Origin: an uncultured Bacteroidota bacterium
Lineage (GTDB): Bacteria; Bacteroidota; Bacteroidia; Flavobacteriales; Flavobacteriaceae
Assembly: GCA_902583445.1 (NCBI GenBank)
Contig: CACHVZ010000008.1
Span: 1 to 42,905 of the forward strand
Reading direction: 5' to 3'
DNA length: 42,905 nt
Shown: positions 10,601 through 19,778 of the stretch, one piece after another
Layout of the letters: every line of letters begins with the position of its first letter
Numbering within the stretch: the first letter of the stretch is position 1
Notes under the pieces: generated by a model
Database searches by the model: none
Told to the model about the DNA's origin: nothing
The model's input: only the letters and a program-made list of their open reading frames with translations
Position numbers and translations under genes: made by a program

Positions 10601-11603
10601 TAATTGCCTTGTTAATTTCTTTTATTAATGAAGGTCCTTTGTAGATAAAGCCTGTATATAATTGAATTAGATCTGCTCCTGAGTTTAATCTCTCAATAGC
10701 ATCATTTGCATTCATTATACCTCCGACTCCAATAATTGGAAAATTGTCTCCCAATCTTTTTCTTAAATATTTGATTATAGCATTACTCTTATGTGTTAGC
10801 AATTTACCACTCATTCCACCTTCCTGGGTTTTATGTTCTGAAGAAGCCCCATCTCTAGAAACTGTAGTATTTGTAGCAATAATCCCATCTAGCTTTAAAT
10901 CTTTTATTAAAATAACAATATCAGCTATTTGCTCTTCATTTAAATCAGGAGAAATTTTAAGAAGCAAAGGTCTTTTATTCATTAGTTTATTATTGAATTT
11001 TACTAGTTTTTCTAAGAATGGTTTTAAAAGACTTTTATCGTGTAAATCTCTTAAACCTTCAGTATTAGGAGAACTTATATTAATTGCAAAATAGTCAACA
11101 AATTCATTAAGCTCTGACAGACATTTCAAATAATCGCTATGGGCATCACTATTTTGAGTAAAATAATTTTTACCAATATTTGCTCCAATAATTATATCTC
11201 TTTCTTTCTTTAAATTATCAACCACCTCTGATATTCCTTTATTATTAAACCCAAGTCTATTAATTAAAGATTTATCTTCAGCTAGTCTAAAAATTCTTTT
11301 TTTGGGATTGCCTGGCTGAGGCATTGGGGTAACTGTTCCTATTTCGATAAAGCCAAATCCAAAATTAGAGAATTCATTGTAACACTCAGCATTCTTATCA
11401 AATCCTGCAGCTAAACCAACAGGGTTATTAAATTTTAAACCTAAGATATTCCTCTCAAGCTTTTTATCACTTATACAAAAAAACTTTTTAATCAGAATGT
11501 CAATTAAAGGTATTTTATTAAAAATTTTTATTGAGTGGACAGAAAATTCATGTATTAATTCAGCATCAAAAAGGAAAAGAATTTTTCTTAAAATACTATA
11601 CAT
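10584..11603 (-). CDS. pyrD: Dihydroorotate dehydrogenase (quinone), class 2
   Basis: It oxidises dihydroorotate to orotate in pyrimidine synthesis, passing electrons through FMN to membrane quinones. Class 2 is indicated by the N-terminal amphipathic extension (residues 1-45) before LGLKFNNPVGLAAGFDKNA. The catalytic serine region is NISSPNTEGLRDL (175-187). FMN-binding motifs include IEIGTVTP, LLLKISPDL, IATNTT and IIGVGGI with a final LIQLYTGFIYKGP. Length (339) is normal. Its ATG overlaps the yajC stop by one base (TAATG), so it is coupled to nusB-yajC. It converges on and overlaps the M42 peptidase gene. Confidence 0.96.
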   Translation of the reverse strand: MYSILRKILFLFDAELIHEFSVHSIKIFNKIPLIDILIKKFFCISDKKLERNILGLKFNNPVGLAAGFDKNAECYNEFSNFGFGFIEIGTVTPMPQPGNPKKRIFRLAEDKSLINRLGFNNKGISEVVDNLKKERDIIIGANIGKNYFTQNSDAHSDYLKCLSELNEFVDYFAINISSPNTEGLRDLHDKSLLKPFLEKLVKFNNKLMNKRPLLLKISPDLNEEQIADIVILIKDLKLDGIIATNTTVSRDGASSEHKTQEGGMSGKLLTHKSNAIIKYLRKRLGDNFPIIGVGGIMNANDAIERLNSGADLIQLYTGFIYKGPSLIKEINKAIINQSN

Positions 11604-11872
11604 TAGGTCTTAATGTTAGATGATAATTCTAATGAAATAGCTGATTTTTCAATTTTAAGTTTTCCAGCCATAGTCTCTATAATGCAGGTCTTACTTTTAG
11701 AATCAAATTCAGTTATCCTGGCATGAACACCTGATTTAGTGATAATACTATCACCTCTTTTTAGATTGTTTAAAAATTTTTTTTCTTTACTATTCCTTCT
11801 AATTGAGGGTATTATTATGAAAAATAAAAAGACTAACGCTATTAAGAGAAGATAGGGAAATTGTGACTCCAT
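11603..11872 (-). CDS. yajC: Preprotein translocase subunit YajC
   Basis: This is a small 89-residue inner-membrane protein of the SecDF-YajC complex. It has one transmembrane helix (about 7-24, LLLIALVFLFFIIIP), then the family signature RRNSKEKKFLNNLKRGDSIITKSGVHARI and a small beta domain ending in IEKSAI. It lies 31 nt after nusB and overlaps pyrD by one base, forming nusB-yajC-pyrD. secA is encoded elsewhere in the window (25055-28414). Confidence 0.95.
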   Translation of the reverse strand: MESQFPYLLLIALVFLFFIIIPSIRRNSKEKKFLNNLKRGDSIITKSGVHARITEFDSKSKTCIIETMAGKLKIEKSAISLELSSNIKT

Positions 11873-11903
11873 AATTAATTTTATTTATTCAAAATTAGCA
11901 AAT

Positions 11904-12803
11904 TTATGTTATAAGACCCCTACCAGATTTAACAATTAATCCTTGTTCTATTAGATCTTTAACCATATTATCAAGCACACCATTTACAAATTTTCCTGAG
12001 CTTGGAGTTGAGAAGTCCTTAGCTATATCAATAAATTCATTGATAGAAACCTTTGTAGGTATCGATGGGAAATAAATTAACTCTGCAATTGCAGTTATAA
12101 TAATAATGTAGTCAATTTTAGCAATTCTATCAGAGTCCCAATTTGGAGTTCTTCCCTCGATTTTTAATTTTAGATCATGATAATTTGCAATTACATTATT
12201 AAAAAGTTCCTGGCCAAATTTTATCTCATCTTGAAAGTCAAAAAGAGAGGGCAATGGAAATGAATCAGGGTTTTGCAAATCAACTTTTTGAATATTTTTT
12301 AGAATATATGAATTTACATAAGGAAAATCATTTACCCAATTAATATTTTGATCTTCAATAAATTCATAGAATAAATTTGAATTTAAGATAATCTCCGAAT
12401 AGCATTTTACAAAAAATTCTAATCTTATTTTATTATCATTTTTATTTAATTGTAAAAATTCCTTGTTCAAATCAAATATTTGATCTTGTATTTCAATAAT
12501 ATAATTATGATTTAAATCCCAATTAATTATTTGTCTTCTCTTGAAAGATTTAGCATTTAGCTTAGTGAAGAAAAAGAAATATGGATTACTACTCACTAAA
12601 GGACATGAAAATTTTTGTGATTCAAGATTATTAAAAAACAGGTTTATTTCTTTTAAATAATCAACTATACAATATAATAAGTCTAAGCTAGAAGATGAGC
12701 ATTTATTTATATAATATTTTAACTCTTTTGATTCAATTGATTCAATTGAGTTTGAATAAATTGATTGAACAACTATTGTGCGGATATGTCTTCTATTTAG
12801 CAT
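11904..12803 (-). CDS. nusB: Transcription antitermination factor NusB (long Bacteroidota form)
   Basis: NusB binds boxA RNA together with ribosomal protein S10 and supports rRNA antitermination. The protein is 299 residues, about twice the E. coli length, as is usual in Bacteroidota. The N-terminus MLNRRHIRTIVVQSIYS is the RNA-binding NusB start. The conserved core sits at the C-terminus: IDYIIIITAIAEL, then TKVSINEFIDIAKDF and SGKFVNGVLDNM. The middle (about 60-200) is a lineage-specific expansion. It starts a nusB-yajC-pyrD operon. TAATTTTG on the minus strand (12827-12820) is a possible promoter box. It fits functionally with the boxA-like site in the rRNA spacer. Confidence 0.93.
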   Translation of the reverse strand: MLNRRHIRTIVVQSIYSNSIESIESKELKYYINKCSSSSLDLLYCIVDYLKEINLFFNNLESQKFSCPLVSSNPYFFFFTKLNAKSFKRRQIINWDLNHNYIIEIQDQIFDLNKEFLQLNKNDNKIRLEFFVKCYSEIILNSNLFYEFIEDQNINWVNDFPYVNSYILKNIQKVDLQNPDSFPLPSLFDFQDEIKFGQELFNNVIANYHDLKLKIEGRTPNWDSDRIAKIDYIIIITAIAELIYFPSIPTKVSINEFIDIAKDFSTPSSGKFVNGVLDNMVKDLIEQGLIVKSGRGLIT

Positions 12804-12870
12804 TTTTAAAGAACTACGGCAAAATTATACAATTATAATGTATAATAAAATTTTTAGAAGTTATAAAGTT

Positions 12871-12878
12871 TATATTTG
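12871..12878 (+). promoter_or_regulatory. Putative -7 box (TATATTTG) before the ABC exporter gene
   Basis: TATATTTG matches TAnnTTTG and sits 9 nt before the ATG at 12888. I see no clear TTTG at the expected upstream spacing, so support is partial. Confidence 0.35.
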
Positions 12879-12887
12879 TTAGGTTGT

Positions 12888-14642
12888 ATGAAAGAACTTC
12901 AAAGATTAAATAAATTCTTATTTAAATACAGAGGCAGGTTATTTATTGGATTATTTATTACCATAATTGCAAGACTATTTTCTCTTGTTACCCCAAGATT
13001 AGTTGGTGACTCTATGACCACAATTGAAAATTATCTTAATCTTAATTCAATATCACCAATTGAAATAAGAGAGGTTCTTTTGACAAATGTTATTTTTATA
13101 ATAGGTGCTTCCTTAATATCAGGATTCTTTACTTTTTTAATGAGGCAAACAATAATTAATGTCTCCAGATATATTGAATATGATGTAAAGAATCAAGTTT
13201 TTGAACACTACCAATCTTTAGATCAGACATTCTACAAAAGAAACAGGACGGGTGATTTAATGAATAGAATAAGTGAGGATGTTAGTAAAGTTAGAATGTA
13301 TTATGGGCCTGTAATAATGTACGGAACTAATGCAATAGTTCTTTTTATTGTAATTATTTCTTATATGTTTAGCGTTGCACCTAAACTAACTATTTTCAGC
13401 CTGATACCTCTACCGATTTTATCAGTTTTTATATATAGAATTAGTAATCTAATAAATATTAAAAGCACAAAAGTTCAAGAGAGTTTATCTGACCTATCTA
13501 CATACTCTCAAGAAAGTTTTAGCGGAATATCCGTACTAAAGTCATTTAATATACAGGATATAATTTTCAAAAAGTTTGACGCATATGCATTAATGAGTTT
13601 TAAAAATAATTTAAGCCTTGCTAAGATTCAAGCATGGTTTTTTCCAATCATTCTTTTTTTAATAGGACTCAGTAATTTAATAGTAATTTTTATTGGTGGA
13701 AGAGAATTTATTAATGGGAATATAGAAATTGGAGTTATAGCAGAGTTCATAATTTATGTAAACATGTTAACATGGCCTGTAACTCTTGTAGGGTGGGTTA
13801 CATCAATAGTTAAACAAGCAGAAGCATCTCAAAAAAGGATTAATGAATTTTTAGATTCAAAATCAGCTTTAGATGATGGAAACTATAGTTTAAAAGATAA
13901 AAATTCCAAAAATATTGAATTCAAGGATGTTTCATTTACATACCCTCAAACAGGAATAGAAGTTTTTAATTTATTTAATCTAAAAATTGATAAAGGGAAA
14001 ACGCTTGGAATAGTTGGTAAAGTAGGTTCTGGAAAGACTACATTATTAGATCTTATCTGCAGAGTATATGATCCAAATAAAGGATCAATATCATATGATA
14101 AGAAAGATATTAAATCATTTAAGATTAATAACCTAAGGGAACTTTTTAGCTATGTTCCACAAAATAATTTTTTGTTTTCAGAGAGTATATTTAAGAATAT
14201 TCAATTTGGTAATCCAAATGCAACAGAAAGTCAGGTTAAAAAAGCTGCAAAGCTATCTGAAATTGATTCAGAGATTGCCAAATTTGAAAATGGATATCAA
14301 ACAATACTTGGTGAAAGAGGTGTTACATTATCAGGTGGTCAGGTTCAGAGAGTTTCTATAGCAAGATCCTTTGTTAAGGATTCAGCACTTTACCTTTTTG
14401 ATGACTGCTTTTCATCACTAGATACAGATACAGAAGAAAGATTAATTAGAAACTTAAAAAATAATTTTAAAAATAAATCAGTTATAATTGTTAGCCATAG
14501 AGTTTCATGTGTTAAGCATGCTGATAAAATTATTGTTCTTGAAAATGGTAAGATTATTCAAGAAGGTATTCATAAAAACCTAATAGAAATTGATGGTTAT
14601 TACAAGGAATTATTCAACAAGCAGAACACTGAGATTACTTAG
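12888..14642 (+). CDS. ABC exporter, fused permease/ATPase (MsbA/MdlB-like)
   Basis: This is a half-size ABC exporter of 584 residues with an N-terminal six-helix membrane domain (about 15-310) and a C-terminal ATPase. Seen: Walker A GKVGSGKT (about 377-384), Q-loop FSYVPQNNF, signature LSGGQVQR (about 481), and Walker B LYLFDDC (about 501-507) followed by the D-loop SSLD and switch HRVS. The residue after the Walker B aspartate is Asp, not the usual catalytic Glu, as in YheI-like exporters that often pair with a partner. I start at ATG 12888; the in-frame TTG at 12876 falls in a TATATTTG promoter box (12871-12878). Substrate unknown; lipid or drug export is possible. Confidence 0.9.
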   Translation: MKELQRLNKFLFKYRGRLFIGLFITIIARLFSLVTPRLVGDSMTTIENYLNLNSISPIEIREVLLTNVIFIIGASLISGFFTFLMRQTIINVSRYIEYDVKNQVFEHYQSLDQTFYKRNRTGDLMNRISEDVSKVRMYYGPVIMYGTNAIVLFIVIISYMFSVAPKLTIFSLIPLPILSVFIYRISNLINIKSTKVQESLSDLSTYSQESFSGISVLKSFNIQDIIFKKFDAYALMSFKNNLSLAKIQAWFFPIILFLIGLSNLIVIFIGGREFINGNIEIGVIAEFIIYVNMLTWPVTLVGWVTSIVKQAEASQKRINEFLDSKSALDDGNYSLKDKNSKNIEFKDVSFTYPQTGIEVFNLFNLKIDKGKTLGIVGKVGSGKTTLLDLICRVYDPNKGSISYDKKDIKSFKINNLRELFSYVPQNNFLFSESIFKNIQFGNPNATESQVKKAAKLSEIDSEIAKFENGYQTILGERGVTLSGGQVQRVSIARSFVKDSALYLFDDCFSSLDTDTEERLIRNLKNNFKNKSVIIVSHRVSCVKHADKIIVLENGKIIQEGIHKNLIEIDGYYKELFNKQNTEIT

Positions 14643-14674
14643 TATATTTGATTATATTTGACTAAAATTATATT

Positions 14675-15064
14675 ATGGAAAATCAAAATGAATATAATGC
14701 TGAAGAGATTTTCTCGAAAGCATTAAGAGCTGGAAGAAGAACTTATTTTTTTGATGTAAGAGAAACCAAGGCTGGAGATTATTATTTAACAATAACTGAA
14801 AGTAAAAAGTTTACAAATGAAGATGGGACTTTTTACTACAAAAAGCATAAAATCTATTTGTATAAAGAAGATTTTGATGAATTTAATAACTCACTTAAAG
14901 AAACTTGTGATTTTATCATCGATAAAAAAGGTGCTGAAGTAATAAGTGAAAAACATGACAAAGACTTTGATTCAAAAAAAGAAAAAGAAGAATTTACGGA
15001 ATCAGTGAGTACCGATGAAGAAAAAGACTTTGCTGATGTTGACTTCGAAAATGACGATCAGTAA
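14675..15064 (+). CDS. DUF3276 / PUR-domain nucleic-acid-binding protein
   Basis: This is a 129-residue small protein. Residues 8-95 match the bacterial PUR-alpha-like (DUF3276) domain: EIFSKALRAGRRTYFFDVRE, then GDYYLTITESKK, KHKIYLYKEDFDEF and a closing helix. PUR repeats bind single-stranded DNA or RNA in the characterised members. The last 30 residues are strongly acidic and Lys-rich with no predicted fold. It begins 32 nt after the ABC exporter stop, with TATATTTG (14653-14660) as a possible -7 box, and a secreted peptidase gene follows 10 nt later. What it binds and why it sits here cannot be told from sequence. Confidence 0.85.
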   Translation: MENQNEYNAEEIFSKALRAGRRTYFFDVRETKAGDYYLTITESKKFTNEDGTFYYKKHKIYLYKEDFDEFNNSLKETCDFIIDKKGAEVISEKHDKDFDSKKEKEEFTESVSTDEEKDFADVDFENDDQ

Positions 15065-15074
15065 AAAAAACATT

Positions 15075-17588
15075 ATGAAAAAAATCTTATTCCTTTTAAT
15101 TCCATCATTATTTTTAAATGCTCAGGTCGGTCTTGATTATTACCTTGGAGATCTTAGTGAATATAACAAGTCCATACCTACTCCTTTGAGTATTATTGGA
15201 CATGAGATCGGAGAATTTCACGTTAGCCATGACAAATTAAGTCATTATGTTCAAGAGATTTCAAAAGCATCTAATAGAGTTAAACTTGTAAATAGAGGTA
15301 AATCATATGAGAATAGAACTTCATGGTTAATGATAATTACAAGTGAGTCAAATCATTCAAGATTAGAGGAAATAAGAAAACAACATTTAGAACTTTCAAA
15401 TTCAAAGGATAAAGATATTGATGTCTCGGATATGCCAATAGTCGTATATCAAGGATTCTCTGTGCATGGTGATGAACCAAGTGGCTCAAATGCAAGTTTA
15501 GCCTTAATGTATCATTTACTATCCAGCAATTCTCAAAAAACTATAGAATTACTTGACAATACTATAATTCTTTTAGATCCTAGTTTTAATCCTGATGGTC
15601 TTCAGCGTTTCTCTCAATGGGCAAACAGTAATAAAAATCAAAGTTTAACCGCAGACTCAAATGACAGAGAATATAATCAATACTGGCCAAGAGGAAGAAC
15701 AAACCATTACTGGTTCGATCTAAACAGAGATATGCTTCCAAATCAGCTTGTTGAAACAAATGCCAAAGTAAAGACGTTTACTGAATGGTTACCAAATATT
15801 CTAACTGATCACCACGAGATGGGAACAAATTCATCATTTTTCTTTCAACCTGGTGTTCCTGAAAGAAAAAACCCTCTTATATCAGACTTAAATCAAGCTT
15901 TGACAAGAGAGATAGGAACATACCATGAAAAAGCACTAAACTCAATTGGCTCACTATATTATTCTGAAGAAGATTACGATGATTTCTTTTTTGGTAAAGC
16001 CTCTACTTATCCTGATGCAAACGGAAGTATAGGAATCCTTTTTGAACAGGGTAGTTCAAGAGGGCATATTCAAGAGAGTGTTAATGGTATATTGACTTTT
16101 CCTTTTACTATAAGAAATCAGTTAACCGCTGCATTTTCTACGCTTGAGGCTGCAAAAAATATGAGAGTCAAGCTTTTAAATTACATGAAAGATTTTTATG
16201 ATGATCAGATTGAATTAAATCCAAAGTCAAGTGATAATATAGTTTTTGGAAAGTTAAAAGATGAATCTACAGTTTATCATCTTGCAGATTTATTAAATAG
16301 CCATAAAATCAAATTTAACAAGATTTCTGAAGATGTTGTTTTAAATGGAAAAAAATTCACAAAAGACAATAGTTTTATAATTCCATTGAATCAACCAAAA
16401 AGGACCCTTATAAATGCTATGTTTTATACTCAAACTGAATTTAAGGATAGCTTATTTTACGACGTATCGGCGTGGACATTTCCTTTAGCATTTAACGTTA
16501 ATTACTCATATACAGATAATCTTAGTAAATCTAGTGTTTCTAAGTTGTTCGGAGAAGAAGTTACAGATATAAATAAACCAGCAGGAAATGTTGATTCTAA
16601 GTCCAATTATGCATACTTATTTGAACCACATGAATATTACGCACAGGCTGCTGTATATCATTTAATTAAAGAAGGTTTAAGAATTAAAACTGCAACAAAA
16701 AAATTTTCAATTAACGGTAAAGAGTTTGATTATGGAACCTATCTTATTCCTGTTCAAAATCAAAGTATAAATTCAGAAGATATTTATGACAAATTACTAG
16801 AAATAGCAAAAAAGTATAATATAAACTTTAAGTCTCAATCTACCGGTATAACTTCTGGTATTGACCTTGGATCAGATTATTTCATAAATGTAAATCAACC
16901 TAAAATAGGATTAATTGTTGGTGATGGTGTTAGAAGTTATGACGCAGGTGAAATATGGCACTTACTAGACACAAGATATAATATACCTATTGCTAAACTT
17001 GATGTAGATGATCTTAGATACATGGATCTTAGTAAATATTCTCATATTATTCTTCCTGATTACAATGGGTCAAAGATAAGATCAGAACAAATTAAGAACT
17101 ATATTAACGATGGTGGTAACCTTATTGCTTTCAGAAACTCTGTAAAATGGGTGTCTGATAATCTAAATGAGATAGAATTTTTAACTAAAGACTTAAAAGC
17201 TTCAGGAGTTTCTTTTTCAGATAGAGAAAAGTTTTATGGGGCTCAACAAACTGGTGGTGCGATTTTTGAATCAAATATTGACAGAAGTCACCCTGTAAAT
17301 TATGGAATTGAATCCAACACTCTTCCATTATTTAGAAATTCAAATATTTATATGAGTAAAAGTGAACAGAGCTTTAATAATCCTATATCATATACATCTA
17401 ACCCATTGATGAGTGGATATATTTCAGAAGAAAATATATCACTATTAAAAAATTCTGTTCCATTTAAAGTGATTAGGAGTGAAAAAGGTAAGATTCTATT
17501 GATGACTGATAATACAAATTTTAGAGCATTTTGGTTTGGCACAAACAGAATTTTTCTTAATATGCTATTTCACTCAAATATTATGTAG
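15075..17588 (+). CDS. Secreted M14 family zinc carboxypeptidase-like protein
   Basis: This is an 837-residue exported protein with signal peptide MKKILFLLIPSLFLNAQ. The M14 domain (about 45-350) shows the zinc pair in GFSVHGDEPSG (H131, E134), a substrate-binding DLNRDM segment (215-220), the third zinc ligand in TDHHEMG (H246 or H247) and the catalytic glutamate in LFEQGSS (E323). From about residue 605 there is a Rossmann-like segment (KIGLIVGDGVRSYDAGE, then LPDYNG and IKNYINDGGNLIAF) resembling class I amidotransferase-like domains appended to Bacteroidota M14 peptidases. The start is ATG 15075; the longer frame from 15015 would overlap the previous gene and bury the signal peptide. It ends directly against recQ. 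Confidence 0.9.
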   Translation: MKKILFLLIPSLFLNAQVGLDYYLGDLSEYNKSIPTPLSIIGHEIGEFHVSHDKLSHYVQEISKASNRVKLVNRGKSYENRTSWLMIITSESNHSRLEEIRKQHLELSNSKDKDIDVSDMPIVVYQGFSVHGDEPSGSNASLALMYHLLSSNSQKTIELLDNTIILLDPSFNPDGLQRFSQWANSNKNQSLTADSNDREYNQYWPRGRTNHYWFDLNRDMLPNQLVETNAKVKTFTEWLPNILTDHHEMGTNSSFFFQPGVPERKNPLISDLNQALTREIGTYHEKALNSIGSLYYSEEDYDDFFFGKASTYPDANGSIGILFEQGSSRGHIQESVNGILTFPFTIRNQLTAAFSTLEAAKNMRVKLLNYMKDFYDDQIELNPKSSDNIVFGKLKDESTVYHLADLLNSHKIKFNKISEDVVLNGKKFTKDNSFIIPLNQPKRTLINAMFYTQTEFKDSLFYDVSAWTFPLAFNVNYSYTDNLSKSSVSKLFGEEVTDINKPAGNVDSKSNYAYLFEPHEYYAQAAVYHLIKEGLRIKTATKKFSINGKEFDYGTYLIPVQNQSINSEDIYDKLLEIAKKYNINFKSQSTGITSGIDLGSDYFINVNQPKIGLIVGDGVRSYDAGEIWHLLDTRYNIPIAKLDVDDLRYMDLSKYSHIILPDYNGSKIRSEQIKNYINDGGNLIAFRNSVKWVSDNLNEIEFLTKDLKASGVSFSDREKFYGAQQTGGAIFESNIDRSHPVNYGIESNTLPLFRNSNIYMSKSEQSFNNPISYTSNPLMSGYISEENISLLKNSVPFKVIRSEKGKILLMTDNTNFRAFWFGTNRIFLNMLFHSNIM

Positions 17589-19718
17589 TCAATTTGAGAC
17601 ATCGTTAAGAAATTTTATTCTGTATAGTCTAAGTTCTTCTTCATCAAAGTCTCCATGAAACTCTTTTATAGCCTCTGAAATATCCTCACTCTCAGATTCT
17701 ATAAAATATTCTTTCAGTTCTTCTTGCTGATCTTCATCAAGTATTTCTTCTAAATAATAATCAATATCTAATTTTGTCCCAGAGAAAACAATGCTTTCAA
17801 GTTCTGACAACAATTCATTGAACTCAATTCCTCTTGAGTCACTAATTTCATCTAAAGGTATTTTTTTATCAATATTTTGAATAAGAGACAGCTTTTTTGA
17901 TGATTTTTCACCTGAAGTTCTTAAAACTAATTCATCTGGTTTTTGAATTTGATTCTCCTCAATATATTCTTTTATAAGTTTAATAAAATAATTACCGAAC
18001 TTATTGACTTTTCCTTCACCTACACCATTGATATTTTTAAATTCCTCAATTGATGTTGGATACTTGTATGTCATATCTTCTAAAGAGAATTCTTGAAGAA
18101 TTGCATATGGGGGTAAAGAGTTCTTTTTTGCAATTTCTCTTCTTAGTATAATTAACTTATTCATTAAGTTATTATCGATTACTCCTGTTTTCACACTAGT
18201 GTGATTAGGTCTGTTTTCAATACTAAAAGCGTTATCAATAGATATGTCAAATTTATCTTGCTCATTTAAGTATTGTTTTCCATAATCAGTTATCTTCAAA
18301 GATCCTATGTCATTTATATCTCTTATTAATATTCCATCTACAATACAATGTGTAATTAAAGTTTTCCAAAAATCTCTTGTAATTTCATTTTCTTCCTCTA
18401 CAGGTAGAGTATTTATCAATTCCTTAAACGAGATTTTTTTATCAGACTTAAAAAAATTAAAAATTAGGTACTTAAGCTTTTCAATAGCATTAATTTTTTC
18501 TTTAGGATTCTTTGAGTTATCATCCATACTTGAGTCGTTATGAATCTTAGGATCATATTTTTCTCCAAAATAACTCAATAAATATTTTCTTCTTGAAATT
18601 GATGACTTTGCAAAGTTTTTAACTTCTTTTAAGAGCATTATTCCAACCTCTCTTTCAGATGATTTCTTTTTTGATAATAACTTTTCCAGTTTATCTGCGT
18701 CTTCATGTGAATAATACATTAGACAGTGACTTACAACTCCATCTCTACCCGCTCTTCCTGTTTCTTGATAGTAACCTTCAATACTTTTAGGAACATCATA
18801 ATGAACCACAAATCTAACATCTGGCTTATCAATCCCCATTCCAAATGCAATTGTGGCAACTATAATACTACAATCGTCATTTAGAAATTTGTCTTGATTT
18901 TCTTCTCTTATTTTTTTTTCTAATCCAGCATGATAAGGTAAACTTTTGATCCCATTTATGACAAGTAATTCAGATAAATCCTCAACTTTCTTTCTTGAAA
19001 GACAATAAATTATTCCAGATTGATTAGGTTTTGATTTTATAAATTTTATTAAATCTAAATCTGTTGATTCATTTTTCCCCCTTACTTCGTAAAACAAGTT
19101 TGGCCTATTGAATGATGATTTAAAAACTTTCGAATTATTTATTTTTAAATTTTTAAGTATATCATCTTGTACTTTAGTAGTTGCTGTTGCAGTTAGAGCT
19201 ATTATTCTTATCTCAGTGTCAATTAATTCTATTATATCTCTAATTTTCCTATACTCTGGTCTAAAATCATGCCCCCACTCAGAAATACAATGAGCTTCAT
19301 CTATGGCTAAAAATGAAATTTTTATTAATTTTAAAAAATCTATAGTCTCATTTTTAGATAAAGTCTCTGGAGCTATATAAAGTAATTTAGTTTTTTCATT
19401 TATAACATCTTCTTTTACTTTCAAAACCTGTTGATTTGTTAAAGTTGAATTTAAAACGTGAGCTATTGAATGTTCTGTACTACTAACTCTAATTAGATCA
19501 ACTTGATTTTTCATAAGGGCGATAAGAGGTGATATTACAATCGCCGTACCTTCCATCATTAATGCTGGCAATTGATAACATATTGATTTACCCCCACCTG
19601 TTGGCATAATAACAAAAGAATCATTTCCCTCAAGAAGATTTTTTATGACAGATTCTTGATGGTTTCTGAATTCATTGAAACCAAAGTGTTTCTTTAAACT
19701 TAATTTTAAGTTGTCCAA
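17589..19718 (-). CDS. recQ: ATP-dependent DNA helicase RecQ without zinc-binding cysteines
   Basis: This is a 3'-5' DNA helicase for recombination repair. The 709 residues carry motif 0 with the QESVIKN glutamine, Walker A PTGGGKS (40-45), DEAH (140-143), the aromatic-rich loop after it (SEWGHDFRPEY) and motif VI ETGRAGRDG (319-327). The RQC region follows, then an HRDC domain (about 530-595, with NINGVGEGKV). The Zn-ribbon of canonical RecQ (C...CGxCDxC) is absent: at 374-405 the chain reads SISRRKYLLSYFGE followed by a cysteine-free acidic linker. I believe this is common in Bacteroidota, so it is not a broken gene. The start is TTG 19718; the next Met (39) would remove motif 0. It diverges from kdsD. 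Confidence 0.94.
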   Translation of the reverse strand: MDNLKLSLKKHFGFNEFRNHQESVIKNLLEGNDSFVIMPTGGGKSICYQLPALMMEGTAIVISPLIALMKNQVDLIRVSSTEHSIAHVLNSTLTNQQVLKVKEDVINEKTKLLYIAPETLSKNETIDFLKLIKISFLAIDEAHCISEWGHDFRPEYRKIRDIIELIDTEIRIIALTATATTKVQDDILKNLKINNSKVFKSSFNRPNLFYEVRGKNESTDLDLIKFIKSKPNQSGIIYCLSRKKVEDLSELLVINGIKSLPYHAGLEKKIREENQDKFLNDDCSIIVATIAFGMGIDKPDVRFVVHYDVPKSIEGYYQETGRAGRDGVVSHCLMYYSHEDADKLEKLLSKKKSSEREVGIMLLKEVKNFAKSSISRRKYLLSYFGEKYDPKIHNDSSMDDNSKNPKEKINAIEKLKYLIFNFFKSDKKISFKELINTLPVEEENEITRDFWKTLITHCIVDGILIRDINDIGSLKITDYGKQYLNEQDKFDISIDNAFSIENRPNHTSVKTGVIDNNLMNKLIILRREIAKKNSLPPYAILQEFSLEDMTYKYPTSIEEFKNINGVGEGKVNKFGNYFIKLIKEYIEENQIQKPDELVLRTSGEKSSKKLSLIQNIDKKIPLDEISDSRGIEFNELLSELESIVFSGTKLDIDYYLEEILDEDQQEELKEYFIESESEDISEAIKEFHGDFDEEELRLYRIKFLNDVSN

Positions 19719-19740
19719 AATATGGTTGTTTCAAATTTTA

Positions 19741-19748
19741 TAAATTTG
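19741..19748 (+). promoter_or_regulatory. Putative -7 box (TAAATTTG) before kdsD
   Basis: TAAATTTG matches TAnnTTTG in the 60-nt gap between divergent recQ and kdsD, about 30 nt before the kdsD start. No convincing -33 element is seen at the right distance. Confidence 0.35.
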
Positions 19749-19778
19749 TACTATATAATTTAAAAAAAAATTCCCATT

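Noticed and set aside
12876-12887. TTG start giving four extra residues to the ABC exporter
   Set aside because: It overlaps the TATATTTG box; the ATG at 12888 is in frame and gives the expected N-terminus.
15015-15074. Upstream ATG for the M14 peptidase
   Set aside because: It would overlap the DUF3276 gene and place 20 charged residues before a clear signal peptide at ATG 15075.
17589-19718. RecQ as a decayed gene because the zinc cysteines are missing
   Set aside because: The frame is full length with all helicase motifs and HRDC intact, and loss of these cysteines appears to be a lineage trait.
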